Of a stretch of 64,000 bases of DNA, positions 53,132 through 59,981 are shown piece by piece. How positions within the stretch are numbered: the stretch's first letter is position 1; every line of letters begins with the position of its first letter. The notes beneath the pieces are model-generated. The model worked only from the letters and a program-made list of their open reading frames with translations, did not search any database and had not been told where the DNA came from. This stretch comes from an uncultured Fibrobacter sp. (lineage in GTDB: Bacteria; Fibrobacterota; Fibrobacteria; Fibrobacterales; Fibrobacteraceae): assembly GCF_947305105.1 (NCBI RefSeq), contig NZ_CAMZCS010000013.1, forward strand, positions 1 to 64,000, read 5' to 3'. A program made the position numbers and the translations under genes.

Positions 53132-54928
53132 ACCTACTAACTCACACAACTCTTCCACGCTCTTGAGCATGGCGTCTTGTTCGTTGCGGGTGGTTGACAC
53201 TGGCGCAAACCGTGCAAATGCACACTTCTCGAGCCACTTGTCAATCTTGTCGATGGCGCCCTCGTCGAGCCCGAGCTTCCCGAGTTCCAGCTTCATCTGG
53301 TCGCGGGTCATGCCTTTGAATTCCAGGTTGTTGATGTCGCTCAGGTAGTCGATGAGCCCGGCTTCGAGTGCCGCGTAGAATGCCTTGGTGTCGCCGTTTT
53401 TCATGGCTGCATGTGCGCTCGCGAACTTGCCCTTGAGCATCTTCTTCGCCTTGCCTTTGCGGATGAGCGCCGCGTCGCTGCTATGCTTGCGGTGGCTGCG
53501 GATGAGGCAGACTGCCACGAGGTAGAACGGGATGGCTGCGGCAAAGAGAATCCAGAAAACGATGTTCCTGTGCGGAGCCGGAGATTCTCCGTTGCCCTTG
53601 ATAGCGTGGATAAAGCGGATGTCGCTGCCGAGCGCTTCGATTTCTTGCTTTTGCACTGTGGTGGGGCGGGTGGCTGCCGGCATGAATGCGGCTTCGGTCG
53701 CTGCGTCGCCCTTCTCAACCTCGATGGTCCAAGGGCCGAGCGTTTCGGACTGGTATGCCCTCTTGGCCGGGTCGAACCACGAGTACGAAATTTCCGGGAT
53801 TTCGAACGTGCCCTTCTTTTTGGGGTAGAGGAATATCTTGATGCTCTTGGTTGTCACGACCTTGCTGCCGGATATCTTCTTGTCGATGCTGTTTTCGGGC
53901 GGCACGGAACGGAAGTCGTCAAAGCTGGGCAGTTTCGGGTCGGTGATGGTGCCGGGTGTTCCGTCGCCCCTGATGGTGATGGAGAGTGTGAGCGCTTCGC
54001 CGACCTTCAGGTGGTCTTTGTCGAAGTCTGCATTAAAGCTGTAGTTGCCCACCATTCCCGAGAAGTTTGCGGGCCTCCCCTCGGCAGGGAGCGGCTTTAC
54101 GCTGATGTTCACTACGGGGGTGGTCGCTTCGGTCTCGATGGATTCCTGCTTCACGCTCCGGCTCGAGAACGACATGTTGCCCATCTGTTTTTTCTCTTCG
54201 ACAACCTTGGGCTCGCCGCGTTTGGTATACTTGAACTTGAACGGCGGAATCTGGAGGTTGCCGCTCTTGGTGGGGCTGAGCCAGGCGAATTTCGCGCTCG
54301 CCTGCATTTCGCGGCGGGCACCTTCGACCGGCTTGAATTCCATGTTGGAGAGGTCGCTCCTGTGGACGATAAAGTCGCTGCCGGTGTTCATGTCGGTGGC
54401 CTGGAGGTTCCCTTCGAAATGTTCGAAGGTGTGGAAGCCAAGCGTGACGTAGAACTGTTCCCCTTCGTAGATGCTCTTTTTGCTCGGGGTGAGGCTCACG
54501 GCCAAGGCGTCGTCGTTGTAGGAACGCTGCACGTTGACGGGAATGCTCCCGCTGACGGCCTGCGGTTCCCCGTTGATTGTCCAGATAATCTGTCCCACGT
54601 CAATCTGTCCCGTCCTTTTGGGGGCCCGGACCTTGAATGTGTAAATGCGCGCCTTGTAGGCCCTGCCGCCGCCACCGAAGAACGATTCGAACATGTCGTC
54701 AAAACCGGGACGGATGACTTGGTCTGTACTGTCGAGGCCCATGAAGGTAAAGCCGTTCTTTGTCTCTAGTTGGGGGACTTCCCTGTTGCCCGGGAGTTCC
54801 TGCAGGGGGACGATAAACTGGAGGCCGAATGCCTGCCCGGCTTCGATGCGTTCGCGGTCCAACTGGAGCGTTGGCCGTGCCGCTGCGAGAGCTGCGAGGG
54901 CGAGGCAAGTAATTAAAACGCGTTTCAT
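53120..54928 (-). CDS. batD: BatD-like oxygen-tolerance protein
   Basis: 602 residues from the ATG at 54928, where the signal peptide MKRVLITCLALAALAAA starts. The mature protein is a series of Ig-like strand domains typical of BatD: LQLDRERIEAGQAFGLQF near the start, SIYEGEQFYVTLGF, VNISVKPLPAEGRPANFSG and VGEALTLSITIRGDGTPG. A membrane helix (IVFWILFAAAIPFYLVAVC) lies near residue 480, followed by a cytoplasmic helical tail. batE follows. The partner genes batA, batB and moxR are not in the window. The last codons lie in repeat DNA, so the C-terminus may have been changed by the repeat. Confidence 0.9.
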   Translation of the reverse strand: MKRVLITCLALAALAAARPTLQLDRERIEAGQAFGLQFIVPLQELPGNREVPQLETKNGFTFMGLDSTDQVIRPGFDDMFESFFGGGGRAYKARIYTFKVRAPKRTGQIDVGQIIWTINGEPQAVSGSIPVNVQRSYNDDALAVSLTPSKKSIYEGEQFYVTLGFHTFEHFEGNLQATDMNTGSDFIVHRSDLSNMEFKPVEGARREMQASAKFAWLSPTKSGNLQIPPFKFKYTKRGEPKVVEEKKQMGNMSFSSRSVKQESIETEATTPVVNISVKPLPAEGRPANFSGMVGNYSFNADFDKDHLKVGEALTLSITIRGDGTPGTITDPKLPSFDDFRSVPPENSIDKKISGSKVVTTKSIKIFLYPKKKGTFEIPEISYSWFDPAKRAYQSETLGPWTIEVEKGDAATEAAFMPAATRPTTVQKQEIEALGSDIRFIHAIKGNGESPAPHRNIVFWILFAAAIPFYLVAVCLIRSHRKHSSDAALIRKGKAKKMLKGKFASAHAAMKNGDTKAFYAALEAGLIDYLSDINNLEFKGMTRDQMKLELGKLGLDEGAIDKIDKWLEKCAFARFAPVSTTRNEQDAMLKSVEELCELVGSRK

Positions 54929-55062
54929 GCTCCCAAATTTACCAATTTTCCTTGTGCGAGATGTAATCGGTTGTGGGCAAATGGAGCCGTGAAATCCGCT
55001 GTCGGGGAGGGGGTAGTTTGGCAGGTAATGAAAAAAAAGCATTTCTTATATACTTTTTTCCC

Positions 55063-55091
55063 TTGAAACGTTAGTAAAAAATTGTTAATAT
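55063..55091 (+). promoter_or_regulatory. Promoter of the 20-residue peptide gene
   Basis: TTGAAA (55063-55068) and TAATAT (55086-55091) are exactly 17 bases apart. A start near 55098 gives a leader of about 55 bases with a small CCGAC/GTCGG hairpin. The match to a sigma-70 promoter is one of the best in the window. Confidence 0.7.
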
Positions 55092-55152
55092 TGGCGCCGA
55101 CAAAAGAAAATGGCGATAAAACGTCGGAAAACAAGGTTAAAAGGAGAATAAA

Positions 55153-55215
55153 ATGTACTGCATCCTCGCTGTCCTGCTGGTCAAGGGATTCAAGAAGTAC
55201 GCTAAGCACGCCTAA
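55153..55215 (+). CDS. 20-residue hydrophobic/cationic peptide
   Basis: The peptide reads MYCILAVLLVKGFKKYAKHA: a hydrophobic first half and a basic second half (five Lys/His after residue 10). AAGGAG precedes the ATG at the right distance. The gene has its own promoter and a strong terminator, giving a transcript of about 200 bases. It could be a small membrane peptide, a toxin-like peptide, or an ORF within a small regulatory RNA. The 12-base direct repeat GGAAAACAAGGT flanks it at 55126 and 55251. No homologue is recognised. Confidence 0.55.
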   Translation: MYCILAVLLVKGFKKYAKHA

Positions 55216-55258
55216 TCGGTAAAGCTGGCTTGATTTTTTGGGATCACTTTGGAAAACA

Positions 55259-55297
55259 AGGTACCCCCGGTTTATTGACCGGGGTTGTCTTTTTTTA
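55259..55297 (+). terminator. Terminator of the 20-residue peptide gene
   Basis: ACCCCCGGT and ACCGGGGTT form a stem with the loop TTATTG, followed by a T7 tract. It is a strong intrinsic terminator on the plus strand. Confidence 0.9.
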
Positions 55298-55318
55298 GGG
55301 GGGAAACGGCGCCTCCCG

Positions 55319-55347
55319 TTGCCTGTTCCGTTTTTTTGTGTTATAAT
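55319..55347 (+). promoter_or_regulatory. Promoter of the 41-residue Cys-rich peptide gene
   Basis: TTGCCT (55319-55324) and TATAAT (55342-55347) are 17 bases apart. A perfect palindrome CTGTTCCT-T-AGGAACAG lies at 55359-55375, between the start site and the ribosome site (GGAG). It could be an operator or a hairpin controlling translation. Confidence 0.65.
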
Positions 55348-55389
55348 TAGTATAGAAGCTGTTCCTTAGGAACAGGTGAAGGAGAAAAA

Positions 55390-55515
55390 ATGGAAGAAAA
55401 GAAGGAATACGTTGCTCCCGAGATGAAGGTCGTGGACATGGAATACACGCAGATGCTGTGTGGCAGTTGTGTGTGCCCTGATGAGAATCCATGCACCTGT
55501 GATGAGATAGGATAA
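55390..55515 (+). CDS. 41-residue Cys-rich peptide, possible modified-peptide precursor
   Basis: The N-terminal half is charged (MEEKKEYVAPEMKVVDMEY) and resembles the YxxPxxxV leader of small peptides found in Bacteroidota and relatives. The C-terminal half has five Cys in 20 residues: QMLCGSCVCPDENPCTCDE. A leader followed by a short Cys-rich core is the layout of ribosomally made, modified peptides, but a small metal-binding peptide is also possible. It has its own promoter and terminator. No maturase or transporter gene is adjacent; the nearest radical SAM gene is mqnC on the other strand, which is a menaquinone enzyme. Confidence 0.6.
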   Translation: MEEKKEYVAPEMKVVDMEYTQMLCGSCVCPDENPCTCDEIG

Positions 55516-55580
55516 AAATCTTCTTCTCTCACTAATTATATAGATGCATGGAAAAATCACGCAATATCTTTTCGCGCGTA

Positions 55581-55618
55581 TAAGCACACGTTGGCTAGCC
55601 CGCTGTGCTTAATTTTTT
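55581..55618 (+). terminator. Terminator after the Cys-rich peptide gene
   Basis: TAAGCACA (55581-55588) pairs with TGTGCTTA (55604-55611) and is followed by T6. It ends the small transcript before the convergent mqnC gene. The 65 bases between stop and stem show no other feature. Confidence 0.8.
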
Positions 55619-55630
55619 AGGTCGGTAGCC

Positions 55631-56665
55631 TTAGTCAAAATTTAAACTGCGCCGGTACGGCGTGAATCCTGCATTCCGTATAAATTCTTCGGCCGCCTCG
55701 ATGGTCGTGAGCCCGTGGTTCTGTAATACGTTTTCTTCTATCACGATGCTGTTGATGTCGTCGGCGCCGCTGTGCAGCCCGAGTTCGCCGAGCGATAGCC
55801 CCATGCCGAGCAGCGAGACTTCGATGTGCGGGATATTGTCAAGGTAAAGGCGGCTGAGGGCGAGCAACTTGAGGTATTCGTCGCCGCGCACGTGCCGGAT
55901 GGGAAACTTGTCCGTCTGCGGCTGGAATGTCCACACCACGAAACTCTTGAACCCTTGCGCAATGTCCTGCGTCTTGCGCACGTAATCCAAATGCTCGATG
56001 ATTTCTTCGGGCGTCTCCACACTGCCGAACACGATGTTTGCACTGCCGGGGAGTCCCTTCTTGTGGCAGGCTGCGAGCGTATCGCACCACTGCTGCGCGG
56101 GGAGCTTCTTGGGACTGAGCATTTGTCGCATGCGGTCGGAGAGGATTTCGGCGCCTGCGCCCGGCACGGAACTGAGCCCGGCCTCCTTGAATATGTCGAG
56201 CAGTTCGTCCAAAGCAATGTTGCTGAACTCCGCGATGCGCACGAGCTCCACCGGCGAGAATCCGCGTACTTTCACGCCCATTTCTTGCGTGAGCATCTTG
56301 AGCACGTCGGTGTAGTAGCTGAGCGGGATTTCCCGGTTCACGCCCCCTTGCAAAAAAATCTGGTCGGCGCCTTTGGCCTTCGCTTCAATCGTCTTCTGCC
56401 GGATTTCGTCGAGGCTAAGTATGTAGGCTTCGGGGCTATGTGCCGGCCTGCAAAAACTGCAAAAACTGCACGTGACTTCGCAGACGTTCGTGTAGTTCAC
56501 GATGCGGAATGCCGTGTAACCCACTTTGTTTTCGGGGTGCATGCGCCTGCGCACGGCATCGGCGGTCTCTGCGACCTCGGTCCACGGGGCGTTTTTCAAT
56601 ATATCGAGCGCTTCGGCGGGGGTAATTCGCCCGTTTTGAACAGCTTTTTGTAAGATAGGGTTCAC
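55631..56665 (-). CDS. mqnC: Dehypoxanthine futalosine cyclase (radical SAM)
   Basis: 344 residues if started at the GTG at 56665; no ATG fits the family start, and longer frames add unrelated sequence. The radical SAM cluster motif is in CEVTCSFCSFC, followed by GADQIFLQGGVN and GLSSVPGAGAEIL, both typical of MqnC. It forms the cyclic intermediate of the futalosine route to menaquinone. It stands alone here, convergent with the small peptide gene. The upstream intergenic region 56666-56819 carries three near-copies of AATATGAGGA before the esterase gene. Confidence 0.92.
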   Translation of the reverse strand: MNPILQKAVQNGRITPAEALDILKNAPWTEVAETADAVRRRMHPENKVGYTAFRIVNYTNVCEVTCSFCSFCRPAHSPEAYILSLDEIRQKTIEAKAKGADQIFLQGGVNREIPLSYYTDVLKMLTQEMGVKVRGFSPVELVRIAEFSNIALDELLDIFKEAGLSSVPGAGAEILSDRMRQMLSPKKLPAQQWCDTLAACHKKGLPGSANIVFGSVETPEEIIEHLDYVRKTQDIAQGFKSFVVWTFQPQTDKFPIRHVRGDEYLKLLALSRLYLDNIPHIEVSLLGMGLSLGELGLHSGADDINSIVIEENVLQNHGLTTIEAAEEFIRNAGFTPYRRSLNFD

Positions 56666-56754
56666 GCAAACAAGATAATTCTTTTCTTGCCGTTTGTAAA
56701 CTTTTTGCCGTGGATTTATTGTCCATGAAAAACATTCCGGGGCTGTGACGTTTC

Positions 56755-56812
56755 CCACATTATGAGGATATCTTGATAAGGCAATATGAGGAATATTGGC
56801 AATATGAGGATG
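56755..56812. repeat. Short direct repeats (AATATGAGGA) before the esterase gene
   Basis: ATTATGAGGATAT, CAATATGAGGAATATTGG and CAATATGAGGATG lie within about 55 bases upstream of the ATG at 56820. They could be binding sites for a regulator of the esterase gene; no regulator is known. Confidence 0.55.
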
Positions 56813-56819
56813 TTTTGGT

Positions 56820-58349
56820 ATGAAAAGTACACTAGCAATAGCTGTGTCGCTCGTTTGCTCTGTTGCTCTCTCGGCAGTTGAGGCGAGTGCGTTCACCGTA
56901 ACCGGTAAGGTCAATGACGAAAGTGGCAAGGCCATCGAAAAGGCTTCTGTCACTCTTTTGGGCAAGGGCCTCCGTGCGGAAACCGATGCGACGGGATCGT
57001 TTTCCCTCCATCAAGACGAGGCCGTTCCTGGGAATCCGGGGCAAGTCGGTCCACAGGACTCGGCGGCTTCTGTTGGAGGTAATCTGACAGATTCGCTCCA
57101 GGGGCTTGCGGTATCGCGACCTGTGGGGTATTTGTCGGTGAACAATGGGGTGCTTTCGTTCTCCCAGAGTTCAGGCAGCCCAGTTCGCGTGCAAGTGTTC
57201 GACATGGTGGGCAACCGCCTGCTCGACGAGACCCTGTACGGCACGGGAACGGTAGACATGAATGCGTCTATTAAGGCTAGGGGTACTTACTTTGCCCGCG
57301 TCAAGGTTGGCAGTGCGCAACAGAACTTCAAGTTCACTGCCGACGGGAGCTTTTCCGCCGCATTCGGCGAAAAAGCCCACGCACGGGCTTTACTCAAAGT
57401 GGGCGACAACGATGACCTTCGCGTGATTGCGAATGGCTACGATACGCTCACGGTTCATCTGACCAATTTGGATACGAACTTGACGCTCGTCTTGAAAAAG
57501 CCTGCGCCGCCACAACCGCAGTATGCTTATGGTTGGGGCTTGAAGAACGACCCCGTTCCCAGTAGCGGTTGCGGTAAAGACACCAAGCTCGACTACAAGT
57601 ACCGTGGCGACAAGCCCTACATCGAATTCAAGTGGAGCAAGGGAACGCGCACCGTGCGCATCGATATCCCCAAGAGCTACGACAAGAACAAACCGTACAA
57701 ACTCATTTTCGGAATGCAGTGCATGGGCGGCTGGGCCGGCGGCGTGCAGGACGAAGGCTATTATGGTCTGAAGCAGTTTGACAAGGATGAGACTGTCATC
57801 TTCGTCGCCCCCGAGGGCAACGGAAACCAGGCCCCGTGGGCTCAGGATGACTACACGCTTTTCGATGAACTTCTCGCTTATCTCGAAGGCAACTTCTGCA
57901 TTGACTCTAGCCGCGTGTTCTCGACAGGCTTTAGCTACGGCTCCATGTTCAGTAACGGACTTTCATGGAACCACCAGGAAGTGCTCCGCGCCGTGGCCGT
58001 GTACGAGACCGCCGAACGCAACATCTGGCTCCCGGAACGCAAGAAAATGGGTGTCGGTTGGATGGGTGTGCTCGGCTTGCAAGATGACTTGTGCCGCCCG
58101 GAAATGGGACGTGCCGCCCGCGACATTATCCTGGAACTCAACTCCGAAGGTGGCAAGGCCAAGAACGAAAAGGCTCAGGAATATGGTGGCAACGGTCCGC
58201 ATGTGTGCTACGATTACACGACTGTCGAGGAACGCTTCCCAGTTCGCTGGTGCACGCAGAACGGTGGCCACATCTGGGATCACAAGGATCCGGGCCAATT
58301 CCAGTCTTGGGTTCCGCAGACTACATGGGATTTCTTCAATAAGTTCTAG
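56820..58349 (+). CDS. Secreted CE1-type esterase with carboxypeptidase-regulatory-like domain
   Basis: 509 residues. A signal peptide ends near residue 24. Residues 25-63 form a carboxypeptidase-regulatory-like fold (FTVTGKVNDESGKAIEKASV). Residues about 105-173 resemble a T9SS sorting-type domain (VRVQVFDMVGNRLLDE, GTYFARVKVG) but lie inside the protein, not at its end. From about 250 comes a carbohydrate esterase family 1 domain with GFSYG at 370-374 (Ser372) and a late His in NGGHIWDHKDP. Feruloyl or acetyl esterases of this type remove side groups from xylan, in line with a plant-fibre degrader. It has its own terminator. Confidence 0.85.
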   Translation: MKSTLAIAVSLVCSVALSAVEASAFTVTGKVNDESGKAIEKASVTLLGKGLRAETDATGSFSLHQDEAVPGNPGQVGPQDSAASVGGNLTDSLQGLAVSRPVGYLSVNNGVLSFSQSSGSPVRVQVFDMVGNRLLDETLYGTGTVDMNASIKARGTYFARVKVGSAQQNFKFTADGSFSAAFGEKAHARALLKVGDNDDLRVIANGYDTLTVHLTNLDTNLTLVLKKPAPPQPQYAYGWGLKNDPVPSSGCGKDTKLDYKYRGDKPYIEFKWSKGTRTVRIDIPKSYDKNKPYKLIFGMQCMGGWAGGVQDEGYYGLKQFDKDETVIFVAPEGNGNQAPWAQDDYTLFDELLAYLEGNFCIDSSRVFSTGFSYGSMFSNGLSWNHQEVLRAVAVYETAERNIWLPERKKMGVGWMGVLGLQDDLCRPEMGRAARDIILELNSEGGKAKNEKAQEYGGNGPHVCYDYTTVEERFPVRWCTQNGGHIWDHKDPGQFQSWVPQTTWDFFNKF

Positions 58350-58375
58350 GCAAAATTTATACTCCTCCAAAAACA

Positions 58376-58410
58376 AACATCTTTCTGCATTGCAGAAAGG
58401 TGTTTTTCTT
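58376..58410 (+). terminator. Terminator after the esterase gene
   Basis: CTTTCTGC-ATT-GCAGAAAG with flanking CAT/GTG pairs is followed by T5CTT. It is a good intrinsic terminator 27 bases after the stop. Confidence 0.88.
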
Positions 58411-58466
58411 TATGGGTTGTTTGATGAGATGGAAATTCAAGGGTAGCACCGCATAGGCCCGTTTTC

Positions 58467-58472
58467 TATATT
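58467..58472 (+). promoter_or_regulatory. Possible -10 box of the ABC gene
   Basis: TTCTATATTTG holds TATATT only 7 bases before the ATG at 58480. If used, transcription would start almost at the start codon and give a leaderless message; no ribosome site is present. The same word lies in front of the aryl-polyene operon. Confidence 0.4.
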
Positions 58473-58479
58473 TGATATT

Positions 58480-59922
58480 ATGGAATTTAAGCGTTTTGAG
58501 GCCTTAATCGAGATGTTCCCGCAGGTGCAGATTTTTAGCACCGAAGGCGAGGACTTGGATAGGGTCATTACTCATTTTTTGAACCAGCAGAAAAACGTCT
58601 CCACGATGTCGGAAGCGATGCAGCGGAAAATCCAGCATGCGCTCGCCCCGTTTTTCCAGCAGCGGTTCATCAGCCTGCACGACGAAGAAGCTCCGTTGGT
58701 GCGGCACCTGCTTTTGAAAAAGAAGTTCTTTTTGCAGACGGACCGCTATATCGACGATATGGCCTGGCCGGAAACCGACCCCGAGAAATTGGACGAAGCA
58801 CTTTCGATTGCGGAACTTTCGCCGGAAATTCTAGACCGCAAACTGCTGAGCCTTTCGAACGGCGAACTGCGCCGCGTGTTGCTTGCGCGCATGTGGATGG
58901 AAAAACCGGAATGGATTTACTTCAACGACTTGTTCGGTGGACTCGACCCGGAATTCCGTAGCCACTTGGCCGCGAGTGTGGTGGACTTGTCGAAACGCCC
59001 CGGCGTGAAACTTGCCGTGCGCCTTGCTCGCGAAGATGAACTGCTGCCGGAAATCCCTGCGTTCGTTTATGCGAATAAAACCTTTACGCAGTACGCAGGA
59101 GAACTCCCGAGTGCCGCCGCGAAACCCAAGTACACGAAGGCGGAGCTGAAGGACTACGAGATAGTGGAACTTCGTGGAAGTTCCCTGAGCTTGCCGAAGG
59201 GAACTGTAGTTGATTCAAATCAGGTGGTTCGGCAGGCTCACCAACCTGATTCGCAGTCCACTGCCGAGATTTTGTTTGACCTCAAAAACGTCAACGTCCA
59301 ATTCGGGGATACGACGGTGCTCAAGAATCTCAACTGGACGGTGCGCAAAGGCGAACACTGGGCGGTGATGGGCGAGAATGGTGCCGGCAAGAGTACGCTC
59401 CTCGGGATGCTCACGGCCGACCACCCGCAAATCTACAAGAACGACATTACTTTGTTAGGAGAACGTCCGGGGCATGGCCTCAACATTTGGGACCACAAGG
59501 CGAAACTCGGGTTCTTCTCTCCTGAACTTGCGCTCCAGTATCGTGAAGACCTGGACCTTTCCGAGGTGCTTTGCACGGGCTTTACCGCTAACCTCTGCAA
59601 GGCGGAGAACACCACCTGGGAAGAACGCGCAAAGGCGAAGGAGTGGCTTGAGTACCTTGGCTTTTCGGATGTGCATGCTCGCTTCCGCAACCTTTCGCCT
59701 ATCGACAAGCGAGTGGTGCTCATGGCGCGTGCCGCTATCCGCCCGCCCGAGGTGCTACTGCTCGACGAACCCACGCAGGGGCTCAAGGGCGAATACCGCG
59801 AGAAACTCTTTAACCTGCTGCAACTGCTTTCGACCGAGACGACCATCATCCTGGTGAGCCACTACGAAGAAGAATGGCCACCTTGCATGACGCATCTCTT
59901 GAGAATGCCTAAGTTTTCGTAA
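58480..59922 (+). CDS. ModF/PhrA-like double ABC ATPase with incomplete first half
   Basis: 480 residues, no membrane segments. The first half has a signature (LSNGELRRVLLARMW, 125-139) and a Walker B-like EWIYFNDLFGGLD but no Walker A, so it probably cannot bind ATP normally. The second half is complete: MGENGAGKST at 297-306, LSPIDKRVVLMARA and VLLLDEPTQGL. The linker (about 233-258) is encoded by two dispersed-repeat modules. ModF-type proteins are soluble ATPases of unclear function. The stop lies at the beginning of the CTTCCTA-type repeat. Mrp follows 59 bases later. Confidence 0.85.
   Translation: MEFKRFEALIEMFPQVQIFSTEGEDLDRVITHFLNQQKNVSTMSEAMQRKIQHALAPFFQQRFISLHDEEAPLVRHLLLKKKFFLQTDRYIDDMAWPETDPEKLDEALSIAELSPEILDRKLLSLSNGELRRVLLARMWMEKPEWIYFNDLFGGLDPEFRSHLAASVVDLSKRPGVKLAVRLAREDELLPEIPAFVYANKTFTQYAGELPSAAAKPKYTKAELKDYEIVELRGSSLSLPKGTVVDSNQVVRQAHQPDSQSTAEILFDLKNVNVQFGDTTVLKNLNWTVRKGEHWAVMGENGAGKSTLLGMLTADHPQIYKNDITLLGERPGHGLNIWDHKAKLGFFSPELALQYREDLDLSEVLCTGFTANLCKAENTTWEERAKAKEWLEYLGFSDVHARFRNLSPIDKRVVLMARAAIRPPEVLLLDEPTQGLKGEYREKLFNLLQLLSTETTIILVSHYEEEWPPCMTHLLRMPKFS
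59181..59250. repeat. Two dispersed-repeat modules inside the ABC gene
   Basis: Module 1 (59181-59203) is TTCCCTGAGCTTGCCGAAGG plus GAA, an imperfect palindrome. Module 2 (59218-59250) is CAGGTGGTTCGGCAGGCTCA followed by CCAACCTGAT. Both contain the core TTCGGCA(A/G)GCTC, in opposite orientation, and both belong to kinds of short repeats that are scattered between genes in many genomes. Here they are read in frame as part of the inter-domain linker. Confidence 0.75.
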
Positions 59923-59975
59923 CCACCAACCACTTCCTACTGTCTACTTCCTACTTCTAACTTCCTACTTCCAAC
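59919..59975. repeat. CTTCCTA-type intergenic repeat
   Basis: ACCACCAACCACTTCCTACT is followed by GTCTACTTCCTACTTC and further CTTCCTA units. It matches the element between batE and batD. The stop of the ABC gene is at its edge and the mrp ATG lies just after it. Confidence 0.75.
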
Positions 59976-59981
59976 TCCCCT

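Noticed and set aside
55098-55300. Known housekeeping RNA (6S, SRP RNA or tmRNA) at the small peptide locus
   Set aside because: None of the conserved sequences of these RNAs was seen, and a well-formed ribosome site and reading frame are present.
56666-56965. N-terminal extension of MqnC by 100 residues
   Set aside because: The sequence has no match to the family, passes through the repeat-containing intergenic region, and MqnC proteins normally start near the position chosen.
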